DNA of 64,000 nucleotides from Tubiluchus corallicola (taxonomy: Eukaryota; Priapulida; Priapulimorpha; Priapulimorphida; Tubiluchidae). Under the pieces are notes generated by a model. It was given only the letters and a program-made list of their open reading frames with translations. It made no database searches and was not told the origin of the DNA. The stretch covers positions 186,001-250,000 of the forward strand of contig JAQGDQ010000241.1 of NCBI GenBank assembly GCA_030141605.1. The letters are read 5' to 3'. The stretch's first letter is position 1; each line of letters opens with the position of its first letter. The position numbers were made by a program, and so were the translations under genes. This document shows positions 1 through 12,883 of this stretch, piece by piece.

Positions 1-116
1 GTCGCCTTCTTCTTGGTAGGTGTGCTGTGGGTGGAGGAGGTTGTTGACACTGACACTGGTGCCGGCGACCCTCTTGAATATGACGCAACACTTACGACGG
101 CAGGCGGTGATGGAAA
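1..116 (-). CDS. Partial exon of an unidentified Ser/Thr/Pro-rich protein (exon B)
   Basis: On the minus strand an acceptor (tttaaatacag, ending at 117) is followed by an open phase-0 frame that runs off the left edge. It reads FPSPPAVVSV..., then a Ser/Thr-rich stretch, and ends in STPTKKKA, a short basic cluster. The phase matches the donor of the exon at 1408-1686, so the two are probably consecutive exons. Low-complexity Pro/Ser/Thr sequence next to a lysine cluster is common just outside DNA-binding domains of transcription factors, but no such domain is visible here and I cannot name the family. Confidence 0.5.
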
Positions 117-1407
117 CTGTATTTAAAAAAATTTAAATTTTACATCAAAACAATTTAAGTATAAAATACTTGCTGAAAAGAGTAGATTTACTGTAAAACT
201 AATTAAGTAAAACACTGCAGATTAAAAACTAGACTCAGAAACTTTATGAAAGAGAAATAATTAAAGGAAAATCCAAGCCTTCTGGGAAGGAAAGTTTACT
301 TCAATGGTCCCGATAAAATATTAAAAGGATTTAGTATATAAAAGTATGATAAGTGCATCGTGTAATTAGTAAAATCACTCTAAAGTCGCGATTATTTCAC
401 GCTTTCACGCTTCCATTTTTAAACGCACATTTTTCCATCAATGACGTCGTTCTTTCGTCGACTGAAAAGCAGCATACTGTGAATTTCAGTCAACAGTATA
501 ATAAATTTTTACAAAAACTTAGATTATGTGATATTTTTACATTAGGCAACTGCTGACTTAGTTAAATTTGTTTATAAAGAGTGCTTACAGAAAGCCACGA
601 TGCACTACGAAACGTCATGAAGCCACTAGTTACGACATAGCTTTCAAGTGAATGGCAACCGAAAATTTCCATACGACAGTGGTGTTAATTAACTTTATGC
701 TTTATATACAGTTTCTCGCAAGTTTTTTCTTATATTTTTCTAACTTTAAGTGTTAACAGAAAAATAAACCCAACATGCTAAGTGACTTGTTCTTTCCTTT
801 AAGTGAAAAACTCTGCTAACTGGGTGATAATCTTATCATGTGAAGATGTCAAACACTTGGATATCATATCAACCACATTTTAAGATATTACGATAAAATA
901 TTAAAAATATGTGAAATGTACATCAAAATAGAAAGAAAAATAACAATGAGTCTCTAAGTTTATTTCTCTAAAATGTATCACGTAAACCCTTGATACGAAA
1001 GACGTGTGCTGGAAAAATTGAATGAACTATAGCTAGATAATTAAGAATAATTCAGAAATGTTACACTCAACTTTTACAAATTAATTAGTTAATTATAACT
1101 ATTGTTATATAGTTATAAAATAACTATATATTTTAACTATTGTTAGCTAACTTTTAATTGAAATCATAAATCGATCATTTTTCAAGGGTTTCTATTAATT
1201 AAATTATCAGTCATAATATTAACCCAGCATTTTTCTGAAAGATGTTAAATTTCTAGCCACAAATTGTGCAACATGGTAGTGCCACCTATGATTAAACTTT
1301 TCCACTAATTGAAATAGAATAAGCTTTAAATGCAAGGAAAGCACAGGGTACGCGTCTAATTAATTGAGGTTTAAAAAGTAAAAAAAGGTAAATTAAATGA
1401 GCTTTAC
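117..1407 (-). other. Intron between exons B and A of the unidentified gene
   Basis: AT-rich sequence with frequent stops in all frames. It is bounded by a consensus acceptor at its minus-strand 3' end and a GTAAAG donor at its 5' end. I see no embedded repeat with clear ends. The 67-codon open frame at 353-556 has no recognisable features and is probably chance. Confidence 0.45.
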
Positions 1408-1686
1408 CTCATGCTTTACCTGGTTAACCTGTGTGCTACGTGGTGGCACTGTAATCGGCGTCATTGATGTTGATGAATGCGTCACCGCCGGATGGTGTAG
1501 TGTCGTCGTGTCCGCATAGTATGAAACACCTGCTAGACTGTGTGAAGAAGGCGGTGGCGGTGGAGGTGGCCCCGGGTGATACTCGGCCATCGTATGAGGG
1601 TGGGGCCAGAATTGAAGCCCAGAGTTTCCAGCGTGATGATAGCCTTTGAAGCCGTTCATTCCAGAAGCGGAATTCATCGCACACAC
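1408..1686 (-). CDS. Exon A of the same unidentified His/Pro/Ser-rich protein
   Basis: A strong acceptor (tgtttttcttacag) precedes an open phase-0 frame beginning VCAMNSASGMNGF. The exon is rich in His, Pro, Ser and Thr, has seven consecutive prolines, and includes LQFWPHPHTMAEYHPG. Two in-frame GTAAAG donors lie at its 3' end (after base 1420 or after base 1408), so the end is ambiguous by four codons. The composition suggests a regulatory nuclear protein. There is no recognisable domain, and the true start may lie in upstream exons I did not find. Its GC content is clearly above the surroundings, which supports it being coding. Confidence 0.5.
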
Positions 1687-3375
1687 CTGTAAGAAAAACA
1701 GAAACCATGACTACCAAATGACAAATACAGTTGTTAACCTTACCGCTTGTTAAAAAAGATCGGATAAAAACTTGTTCAAGTCCAGAAATTGAACGCTTAG
1801 TATTCTGAGTGACATCCAGTTGTGGTACTTAGCAGTAGAGTCGCTCATAGTGATGTACCTGTCTCAAAAGTTACCCACGCTAACTGTAGTCGAAGCATGG
1901 GTAGGAACTTTAGACTCGTCTGTCTGTGTTTGTGTCTGTTCGCACAATGAAATCAAAACAGATGAAGCTATATTTATTAAACCCGATGCGAGTGCAGGTG
2001 AAAGTAAGAGTTAGAAACCAACTGATATTGAGTTCAAAAGGTTAAAGGTCAAGGTTACAAAATTAAAAAATGCCTATAAATCAAAAACAAAATACAAAAT
2101 GCCTGCAAACAACAAACATGGCACAGTAATTGGTCTGGGCAAAAATTGGAAACTGATTGCCTTTTGACTCTTTATGGTCTTTCGCCATCCTATTTCCATT
2201 GTGATAATTAAATGCATTTATTTGTCTTATTTACATCATGAATCTGGAAATAAATGCATGTTCAGAATTTGAATTTGACTCAAAAAATCAAAGTTCCTGG
2301 TGGAAAATCAAAAAATGTCAAAATAAATTTTTGCCCACATACATCTTAGGGCGAGGGTTTGCACCTCGATCGAATGCTCCTATTCTAGTTAACGATAGAA
2401 GCTATGGTTACTTGAACGCATACTCGCTTATTATAACATTGTCTCTTGTTTCCCAAAGGAATGACAATACCCGTTTTACCCAATAAACACCTTGAGTTAC
2501 CGTCTACTGAAAACTATGCTTAAGTTTTTTATTTGAAGAATACTTTGCAGAGGATTATATGAAAGCAATGTTCATTGATTAGTCTAATATCGTTGCGTAA
2601 AAGCAGAACTAATTATGCAAATACTAGAATTTATAGACTGAGGATGAGTGAACAGTTTGCAATAAACCTAGTAAAATTTGGAAAAAAGACACTAACTTTA
2701 CCCTTTTTCCTTTCAATAGCATCACTATGATCACTATAATTAATGTTGGGGCGTTTTTTCTTAAATTTTTAGTAACGTAACATCAACAGTTGCAAAAAGA
2801 TATAAGTTAATATATTTTTGCTCATAACGGAAAAATCTCAACATAAGCATTACTGATGAAAATAGCTGGCTAAATAATTCCTTCATAATCAAACAATCGC
2901 GCAATTGTTGATTTTGCAAAATAAATATTGACGATGACGATTCATTAATAATTTTTATGATAAATATACCACAAAATGAAAAAAATTTCATAACTCGTTT
3001 AGGCAGCTACAATATCTTATTTTTCATTTTACGTGTTATATTATCATCATGTGCTATTACTTACTTCTTTAAATAAAACTTTGTTAAGCAAATAAAGTCC
3101 ACAGAAAAAACCCATAACTTGATCCGCATGTCACAATAACTTGCTTTTAATTGCATGACGTATTATTATTTATATAATTATCTTCTTCTTTAAATAAAGC
3201 TTTTTGGTTAGCAAAATACGTTTTGATTAGTTGATTATTATCAAAATTATTCGATTTCTTTGCTAAAATTCATACACACTGTTTTCCTTACAAGGTCATA
3301 ATAAAATGCGAAATCGCCCTGCTAAAAAGCAGGCATACTGGCTTTCCAAAGCTATCAGGCGACATCCAAACATTT

Positions 3376-3417
3376 GACATATCAAGAGATGTCCAAACAA
3401 TTGACATCTCTTGATGT
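3376..3417. repeat. Short inverted repeat (hairpin)
   Basis: Two perfect 13-bp inverted arms, atcaagagatgtc at 3381-3393 and gacatctcttgat at 3403-3415, are separated by nine bases. It lies in a non-coding region and is probably a remnant of a palindromic element. Confidence 0.6.
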
Positions 3418-4347
3418 TTCTGGTCTCCAAAGCTGAAAACGATGCTAACCCTACAAGAAGAGTTAATGAAAACAAGTAACTACCTTTAACTGAGAAAGCA
3501 TGATACTTGAGACGTCAACACAAGTAGAAAAACATCAACAATTCTCCTGAACACGTAGACAAACGCGAATTTTATACTCAGCCACAACTTTATCAATCGA
3601 TCAAAATCGACCCTAATGGGCACACTAATTAGTTCTGTCACTTTCACCAAATGCTGTTTTTGTAGAGGCTGAAGATTCGGCCACCGATGGCGGATGGGGT
3701 GACAAAGTTATCACAGGTACATCGGCTAATTACAGGTGCATAAAGGTTTGCGTCCTTCTGGATGGAGCTCAGCTGATGATGTGTTAGTCCTGATAAGAGA
3801 TGCTTGGTGCCTCAGCATCCAGGAGGAACAAGGTGGGATATGGCTTGATGCTCTGATGAGCAGAATGGAACGCGGAGGGCAGACCTCCAACTAGAACTCT
3901 CTCTGTGAAGTTCTTCCCTCTCTCAAGATTCTTGGTCCCTTTAATATCTCCTTTTTCAATGGATAGGATAAGCAATTATTTTAGAAACATAATAAAAAAT
4001 TGTTGCATTAAATGTGTTAAGTATTGTTTAACCAAAATATGCTTAAAAATTTCTCCGCGGAAGCTCCTGTCTTACAACCGCCCCATCTCCTAAGGATAAA
4101 CACAGGCATTTAAGCTCTCATCATTCAACCAATGTCTTAACTCTTTCCCACAGGGTATTAGTATTGTTTGATGCAGGTATACCACGCTTAATCTGGTTGC
4201 GAGGGGCAAAATATTACCGCCCAAAGAGTCATTGTCTTGTAAGACAATCGGGGACATCAATGGATGGATAAGAGTAGAGTGTGAATGTACCGTTTATGAG
4301 TTTAGCCCACCTCGGGTTCCCACACTAACACCTGCAATTGATGCACC

Positions 4348-4397
4348 GTTACGTTGACCCTTGTCCACTGTTACGTGACCCTTATCCACTGTTACGA
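4348..4397. repeat. Two-copy 21-22 bp tandem repeat
   Basis: Consecutive copies begin gttacgttgaccc and gttacgtgaccc and both end in tccact. A partial third copy starts gttacga. No gene overlaps it. Confidence 0.6.
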
Positions 4398-5714
4398 GTT
4401 GGAAAGAATGCGTCGCGGACGCGACATTACGAAATTTCTTATAAATTGCAGAATCTGGCACGGGGATGGAACGATTGCGTAGATTCATATAAACGAGGCA
4501 CGCGAACACTTTCGCTTATTGGACCCAGGACAAACTTTCTTCGTTTTATCTTTCTAGCATGATGAAAAATAGGAAAGATAACTTTTGCAATAAACACTTT
4601 TGGAAAAGAAAAATTAATTAAGCAACAATGGTAAAAAGAAAAAGTGATCTTGATATGCGGACGAACTACCGAAAATATGATTTTTGATATGCAGACGAAC
4701 TGTTCTGGAAAAACTGAAGAACACAAGTTCTTCTATAAAAAAAACTTCGCCAGATACGAGTATTCGCGTGGTATGGCCAGTTAAGAAGCTGACATCATTT
4801 CAACTTTGGTGATCTAACTAAAATCAAATTGACCATATGTACATTTTAATCGCCCATTTTTGTTAGCCATCTGTTGGCAAATTAACAGATGACTCTTGTA
4901 GCGAAGTCATCAAAACGTAAAGTGAGAACGTGAAAAATAGCATATCAAGAAAGTCATCCGACACTCAGTACACGCTAAAGAATTGACAACCGAATCAAAA
5001 CAGTTGTATGAGTTTTACGCGATTTTTACTGTTAGTTGGATAGATTTTAGTCGTAATAATTGTGCAAAAGTAAGACATACTTGAAATAATCGTATTAGAT
5101 TAACATATCATCGTAAGGATTGAATTCGCAATATTTCACACAGAAGTGCACATTTGCATTATAAAAGAGAATTCCCGTAATCTAAATCCTGGCCGATACA
5201 TCTAAACGGCGCAATCAAACAAAAACAAACATGCATTGTCCGGCATTTGGTTGTCCACTGACCACTGGTCACGGAGATTACTATCATTAGCCAGTTGACA
5301 GACCAGTCTAACTAGTATAGCTGTGGACAAAACATTACGTAACGCCGATCATCTATAACTACTACCTTCACACATCTTATATCAATAAATCCGCCCTTTG
5401 GAAATTTTGGGAATACGGGTAGGATGGACCCATGCGGGCGCATCAAAGTTCTATGGCGTCCAGCAAATATCATAATTATGTTGCAAGTCTAGTTTAGAAT
5501 TGGGTGCCATGTAATTAAAGCCTTCATAGCTTCACTTTTCTAGTATCCAAAATCATTTGCCTGAAAGTCCGTCACAACAACCTATGCTTTAGTTTAAGAT
5601 AAAACTTGAAATCTAAAAAATGATAGAATGAACCCATGAAAACATTGTTTCACAAACCCCATTTTGTGAAGCAAGTTTGATCGAAGGGGCAGAAAAATGA
5701 GAAAAAAAATGAGA

Positions 5715-5790
5715 CTGACACCTGATTTGAGCCACGGACCTTTTAACTAGTCAGAATTCGTAATTATCTCTGCAAGTAGAAAACCATCAG
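5715..5790 (-). repeat. Possible tRNA-derived SINE remnant
   Basis: Read on the minus strand, the segment contains ggctcaaatc, close to the RNA polymerase III B box GGTTCAAATCC, with an upstream tRNA-like stretch (gactagttaaaaggtcc). It is degraded and no tail or target duplication was found. Confidence 0.3.
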
Positions 5791-8124
5791 AAACTCATAC
5801 AAATCTTTTAGCCCTATGTATTTGGAGTTTTTGTCAGAATGTAATTATGTGGATTTGTTACTCCAACTGTTTACAAAATAGATCTAAAAACCACATACTT
5901 CTGTTTCCTGCCACTTACGTTTTTGTAAAGTATTCTGGTCCATTCTTCCAAAGAATGGCTTCCAAACCTCATGCATGATAATGATATTTGAATGAAAATA
6001 ATTTGCAAGAACCTTGATTCTTTAATCTTTAATACAGGGAATTAAAAAAACCAAAATTACCAAAACGTCTCATAAATAATTCTGTGCATGCACTATACAC
6101 ATCCTAAAAGCTGGCGAACAGCTGAAGTATTCAACAATTTTGTTGTAAAGTAAATCAGAATTTGGTTGCAAAAAGGCAAATAAATTGTGAAAAAAGACAC
6201 TAACAAAAGTTAGGTCTTATCTTTATGTCTCAATTATAAAAAACGCAAGAAGCGCCCGCATATGTACATTTCTGCACACTCAAAGCACCAGATTACAAGC
6301 AAATCCTTGATTAGATTAAAAAATTTTCACCCTTTTTCACAGAAACTAACATCCTGTGAGCTACTTTTCTCTAGCAAATCAGACTATCAATAATTGTTTC
6401 TGGCTTTAACAATTAATTGAGTGATTCTTGACCAGAGTGCAGTTTTAGCTTTTCAAGAAAGGAAAGGGTAGCACAGTTTGGCAGATACAAACTACTTGTA
6501 TTAGATTATCTACAAATTATACGTAATTTGCAGGACGTCACACTATTGAATGTCACAGGCTAAATAAAAACTACTATTTATTCAAGTTTTAAAATCTATT
6601 AATATTTTGTTGCTACTACATTTGTAAGGATTCACTATATAAATCATCCAAGTAAACTTAGAATAGAATCAGACAATCCTGGAAAGGCGGGATGACATTC
6701 TGACACAACATATATTTATATATACTTTATTTGCCATAAAATAGATTTCAGAAAAATTACAATTCTCAGTGCCAAAAGTATTTTCAATATTAAAACATAC
6801 GTCCGGGCCAAAAATATAAACTACTAGCGCATAAGACTAAAAGCAACAATTCAGTATACTCATTTACATATATAGATACAATAGGTACGTAGTACAATAA
6901 ATAGGCACAATACGACAAGTAAGGTACATAATAAACGTAAGACAAAAGCTACATCAATTTATCACAGTATACACATTACATTCATATATATAATACATAA
7001 TATATAACACAAAAGATTACTCAAGTTCGAATTTCTTCGAAAAGACGGAAGGCGGATGATATTCGGATGACATGGTACATGGGGTAAAAAAGGTTGAGAA
7101 CCCCTGAATTAAATCAATAGATGTAAGAATTCCTAAACGTTCCCATGGATGCACCACAGTTCCGGGTTTACTTCTCACTAGGAAATCTCACTAGTATTGA
7201 TCAACTTGAACCGCTGTGATGGACAACTGAGTGGATTTAAACCACTGATTAACCACTGGCCGGCACATTGTCTGAAGTGAAACTTGCAATAGTAAAATCG
7301 CATTCAACACTCATTATTTAGACGCAAGCCATGAAACAATGGCTGGGATGATGCTCTCCGTGGGAGCTGATTCTATAGAAACTCCTCCGCTGACCTACTG
7401 AGAGGTCAATATCGAGAAATGGTGTTTTATGAACAACGCTATCGCATGAATCAACGCAGGATCTCAGTCCTCCGAAAGCTATTCTCCGTTATTACAATCG
7501 CTTTTTCTAGAGCAGCCAGAAAATATGGCTGATATAAGTCTTCGTTGTAACGTGATCAAGAGAGGATATGTAGCGCGTCAACTGGCAGGCGCAGAGCCAC
7601 AAACCATTTCCCAAAGGAGTTACGAGAATATTGAGGATATTTGTTTTAACAACCGCCTTCTGATGACAATTCAATTAGAGAATAAGCTATTTTCTTTTTT
7701 GCATTGCTATAAAAGCCTCTGTTGTACGAAACTGCAAATGATGATTAGAAATAAAACCAAATCATTTATTCGGAATGCTTATATAATTCTAAAGATTTGA
7801 TGTTGTCTTGGACTTAAATCTTTAGTTCAAACTCTGTAGGTTTATGATTATAGATACAAAATATATACATACATATGGAATGTAATTGCTGTAGAATTAG
7901 AAAAGGAAAAGTACAAATAAATACATACAAACAATGCAGAAAGGCAATTATTACAGACAAAATTGGAAAACGACTCAGCGCGTAGCTGAAAATAAGATTA
8001 GTATGCATTGGGTTATAATTTCCTGGATGTGGAACTAATGCATTTTTCATATTCTATTATATCTATTATAAATGGAAAGTTTCTAAACTATTGATGATGA
8101 TAAAAACTCATAACTATTTAGATT

Positions 8125-8260
8125 TTGATACCAAACTTGAGAAACAGGAAATGTGAAAAAGTGGCAAAACAGCTTGTATTTGAACCAGAGACCTTCTTTT
8201 TACAAGATAGACGCCTTAGACCACTGGGTAATTGTATTACTGTGTCACATTACCTGCTCT
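8125..8260. repeat. tRNA-like SINE copy with a head shared with 23178-23207
   Basis: Bases 8129-8160 (ccaaacttgagaaacagga...) closely match 23178-23207, which shows a dispersed repeat. On the minus strand, ggtctaaggcgtc followed by tctggttcaaat resembles the A and B boxes of a tRNA, so the unit is probably a tRNA-derived SINE. Confidence 0.5.
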
Positions 8261-8642
8261 TATAAGTTAAGGCTTGTACCACCTTTACCCATTTCTTGCT
8301 TGGACATTCATAAAACCCTCATTTGGTTTATAGTAATTATGCATAGTACCTTCATTAATATGCATAAGCCTAGTCTGTTCCAGGCACCACGTTTACAACA
8401 ATGCTAATGGCTTGGCTTACAATCAATAACTGTATATCTAATATAGGCTGGAACTTGATTAATCCTTTGCTCACGCTCGTACCCCTAATGGTATCGAGCG
8501 AGTCCGGGTGTTACGTAACTGGCTTCGTGCAAGATCGTGATTCGACGGAGATTCGATAATTGAGCAAAGTACCGTCTAGCCGGCAGAATGGTATGCTAAA
8601 TGATTAGTGTTAGGAATAATTACACGAAGTAATTTAAAATGC

Positions 8643-8706
8643 GTCTCTCTCTCTCTCTCTCCCTTTCTCTCTCTGTCTGTCTGTCTCTCTCTCTTTCTCT
8701 CTTTCT
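8643..8706. repeat. (CT)n microsatellite with TGTC interruptions
   Basis: An imperfect dinucleotide CT tract interrupted by ccc, tgtctgtctg and ttt. No coding sequence overlaps it. Confidence 0.9.
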
Positions 8707-9529
8707 ATTTGTCTTCATTTTTCTCGGAGTCTCTTCCACTCCCTCTTCTTTTCCTCTTGTAAATTTTTGTCTATCTCTGATATTTTGACTTTTTGTACAT
8801 TAAAATGCATTCATGTAATCAAGTAACTCGATTTTACATTCTGCATCTCATTAAAAACTACTAAAACGTCTCGAAGTAAATGACCATAGAAGCATTTTTA
8901 AAGTAATTCACTATAAATATAATAATATGACCATATAGACGTAACGTGTAGTGTGACATTTGAAACTGTTATTCCTGATGTATCGCTTGGTGTAGCATGT
9001 GTGATGATGTTTGTTCACTTTCCCTAGATTAGCTGCTGTTGTACAATATCGTGCAACATACACTCTTTACTTTAACCCTCCATCTATCAAAACAAGGTTC
9101 TTTTTGAGCCCCTAAAATTTAATTTGTTTGCATAAGGAAAGAATAAATTCACTAATTCGTCATCCATTAATCTTTCCATTAAAATATGCCTACAAAAATT
9201 ACGGCTGATTTTCAGTTTTCCAATTCTTACGTGGAAGTGTTAGTGTCATGCTAGCAAAATGGTAGTCCAGGGTTAATGAGGGTTAAAGACTTAGGGAAAG
9301 TGTTTTTCCACTGCTGGGAGCCAAATTGTCCCAAAGCGGTTGTTGACCTCGTGTTGGGTGACATGTGGCAAGTGGGAGTGGAGGGGATTGCATGGAACTG
9401 CATGCAGGCCTGTCCTGCAAAAACGAACATTCGCAAACGAAGGTCATTCGTTTATGTACCAAGTCGGGCTGCTACTATATTCATTATTATTCCAATTTCA
9501 GGAGAAAACGAGTCAGATTTTTTTACGCT

Positions 9530-9563
9530 GTCTCTCGCGCTCTCTCTCTCTCTCTCTCTCCCT

Positions 9564-9629
<66 letters not shown>

Positions 9630-9685
9630 CTCTCCGTCTCCTCTCTCTCTCTCTCTCATTCTTGCTCTCTCTCCCTCGCTTTCCC

Positions 9686-9736
<51 letters not shown>

Positions 9737-9799
9737 TTTTTTCTCTCTCTCTCTCTTGCTTTCTCTCTCTTGCTCTCTCTCCCCTCTCCCTCTCTTACT

Positions 9800-9860
<61 letters not shown>
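9530..9860. repeat. Long compound (TC)n microsatellite, about 330 bp
   Basis: A nearly uninterrupted pyrimidine tract made of TC dinucleotide runs with interspersed ccctcccc, gctctc and tttt segments. It produces long Ser/Leu open frames on the plus strand and an Arg/Glu frame on the minus strand; all are artefacts of the repeat. It is a polypurine/polypyrimidine mirror-type sequence. Confidence 0.95.
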
Positions 9861-9861
<1 letters not shown>

Positions 9862-10809
9862 ATCACTCTCCTTTTCTGTCTCAGACTCTCTTCTAAACGC
9901 AATTTTGATAATCCACTCTATACGTAATCGGTCATAAATAAAAAAATAGCTTTCCATATCTCCCAAAAAATAGAACGTTAGATGGGACCATCGTCGTGTA
10001 CTGTACTAGAGCAGAAGCAACTATAATTAAAAATCTCAAATAGAAACGAAATGAAATTTTAAGCATAGTAGTTCACAAAAACTGCCCACTGTGAAATTAA
10101 ATCTGTATAATGACAGCATTAACAAGAAATGTCCAAAAAGGAAAACAGTCTATACAGCGCTACCGCAAGTGGCTCCTATTGTGGCAGCAGGATCGCAAAA
10201 TACGACGCTCGACTAAAGTGTCCACATTTTGTCAATACGAACTTATTTACTATCACATCGGATAATGACTTCTTGCAGTTACATGACGTATTAAGTAACA
10301 TGACACTGTTTACACTTACGAACGTCAGGTTTCATATTTCGGCTTTAAATTTAAGTTCAGTGTCTTATCTCAGAGTAATTAATTTGATTCCCCTCATTCA
10401 TTCAATAAGTAGGCTTGCCACTAAGAAGTGGATCCTGACTTACAGAGCACTGCACTTGGAAAAAATTAATTGTGTAATTTTTAAGTAATGGTTTTTTCGT
10501 ATCTCACTGTTTCTTTATTTGCAAAAAATTTATTAGATAAGGCCTCGTCTCCTAAAGGAGTCTTGGTATAATAGTACGTTATGCCATATAATGCTACAAA
10601 AAAAAGTTAAAATATAAAATAAATTTATTATGTATAGTGCCAGTAAAAATACTGATCATTATTTTACCAAGAATTAATTAAACAAATGAAAACCGAGCAA
10701 TTTTTATGAAAAATAGTGACCTAAATAGAAGTTCCAACGGGCTGGTAAACAATTAAAATACCAAAAAGCAAACAAACAAAAAAACACAAGCAAACAACAC
10801 GTGAAAGAC

Positions 10810-10837
10810 AATAATAATAATAATAATAATAATAATC
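10810..10837. repeat. (AAT)n microsatellite
   Basis: About nine uninterrupted ataata triplets. They yield a poly-Asn open frame that is not credible as a gene. Confidence 0.9.
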
Positions 10838-12881
10838 TCATTAAAAATATTAACGTGAAGCTAAGAATACGCTGTCATTCAACTGTAAAAATCCTCAATT
10901 ACATAACAAGAAAAACCCCAAAACTTGGCCAATGTGCGCCCAAAGTTCGCAAAAACAGCTATAGCGCCTTTATTCACATTTACATGAGAGACATGAGAGT
11001 ATTGAGCTGATCATTTATGTTAAATGTCTACAACCTATACAATTATATCACACTTAACCTAGATGTTGTCACCGTATGCAAAAGTACGCAATAGCGCAGA
11101 TCAACGTGTCATATTACTCAATATTACTAGATAAAATTTGACTGCCATACATCACATTCAGAAGGTAATTAACCCAGTGAGGCGTCAATACTTACCTTTC
11201 AAGGTAGGAAAGCTTCTTGCACCTGTCTTCTTCTAGCGAAACTTCCAAAAATGGGAAAAAATGAGATTAAATCTTCAAAACACACAGAAGAGTCCTGGGT
11301 GTGGAGAAAGTGATCAATTTTGGTTGCTGCTGTACTGGTCAACTCTTTGTCCACTAGCGTAATGGTCAGCGCAGATGTTACGCAACATCTTCTCTTATCT
11401 AATAATAGGCAACTGACCGCTGATTGGACACAAGCACTGTGGTCAAAGGAGGGGTGGGTTGGGTAGAATGGGATGTTACGCCATGTTTACAGCTATTTGT
11501 CGCTTTTTTCACATGTTTCTAAAAACACCTTAGAAAGACTTTTTGTGAAACACAAGTTCTGTTGCAAATGCAGGCTTTACATAAGAAATAAGCTTCAATA
11601 AGGACTTTAATAAGCCTTGTTTTGATGTATAAAATCTATTCCGGTCCCGCCACAAGCAGAAACACCTGCAAGGTGTCTGTAACTGCTTGCAACTTGACGA
11701 ACTGTATAATTAACGGGTGAACACAAAAAGTACGCCAGTTTAAAAAAATTCATTAAAAATGTATTTCTCTTTCCATTGGTAAAATATTTTTGCCATGAAA
11801 ATAGATGTAAGTATCATTGGAATTACATCAATTTTTAATTAAAAAATAAAAACTTTTGAAATTTTAACGTGGTTTCATTAAAAAAACTCATATTTCCTAA
11901 ATAAACAAAATGGTTATTTATCCTTTATTTTTGTTTATACTTGCATTAAAAAATCGTTCAAGTTTTCCTGGCGCTTTAATTATTTTCTCAGTCGAGACCT
12001 GAATTAATCAACACCTTTATTGGTAATACAGTCATACTAATATATCGTTTTTTTTCATGGGTTAATGCTAGTATAAAATGTTTATTTTTTGGAGTTTCCA
12101 AGCAAAAAAATAGTGGGCAAGTGCTAAAATGTTTCTAGTTTACGATGCTAAATTTATATACAAATTTGTCGGCTCTATGGCATTTCAAAAAGGACTTGCT
12201 TTCTTATGTTAACGCTGTGGTGGCATTAGTACATTCTCTGAAAATTAACAATGACTTAACACTTTTCTAGCTGGTTTGTTTCGACATTGTATAAACGCAA
12301 TATTTTGGCCAATATTGTAATTTTTAGCAAACCTATCTGTAATCCTTAAAATTGTCAATCAAGCCTTTCTTTTGCCAAATTAGACTTTAGCCATAGATCT
12401 TTAAACTGTGGTTGACTTGAGACATAACACTCCCTCGCAAAAATTGTCTTTACTTGCCAATTTTTCTCTTTCCAATAAAACGTCGATTCTTTCCAAAAAT
12501 TTTAATTTGTCAAGTGCTTCTGCTGGGACATGATACATTGCTCTTCTAAACTCCGTCAAGTAAGATCAAATAATCCACCCCTCTGCAAAACCATCCCTTC
12601 AAGCACAGACAAGTTTCTGACCCATCCCGCAGTATTCAATCACTGCTTGCGGATGACCACCAGGCGTTGGCTCTTTTTGTTCATCCACCCAACAAGAATG
12701 GTGCATGTATTCATCTCAACCACCACGCCCACAGATAAATTATCCTGTCCTGCTGGTCGGTCCGTTGTTCTTGTGCTGTCCAAGAACCTGATCATGTTTA
12801 CAAGGGGCATGATTCGCCGGTATTGCACAGCCGAGCTCAAAACAAAACCCCATCTGCACGGCCGGTAGATCACCTGCTCAA

Positions 12882-12883
12882 NN
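12882..12883. other. Two undetermined bases (assembly gap or ambiguity)
   Basis: The only non-ACGT characters in the window, written nn. Sequence on either side may not be contiguous. Confidence 0.95.

Larger units (their letters stand above)
1687..8124. other. Gene-poor stretch, no supported gene
   Basis: About 6.4 kb of AT-rich DNA without an exon I can support. It may be an upstream intron of the unidentified minus-strand gene or intergenic. Visible items are a 13-bp-arm hairpin near 3381-3415, short tandem repeats at 4348-4397, a small 8-bp-stem hairpin around 4232-4249 and a tRNA-like remnant at 5715-5790. Open frames here are short and lack domain signatures. Confidence 0.5.

Noticed and set aside
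9276-9966. Open frames of about 190-206 codons across the TC repeat
   Set aside because: All frames are Ser/Leu or Arg/Glu strings made by the microsatellite; no splice structure or domain.
10129-10488. 119-codon ATG-initiated frame
   Set aside because: AT-rich, no domain, signal peptide or repeat structure, and no upstream or downstream exon evidence.
12530-12873. Overlapping open frames on both strands near the N gap
   Set aside because: No recognisable domain or convincing splice sites; sequence continuity is uncertain at 12882.
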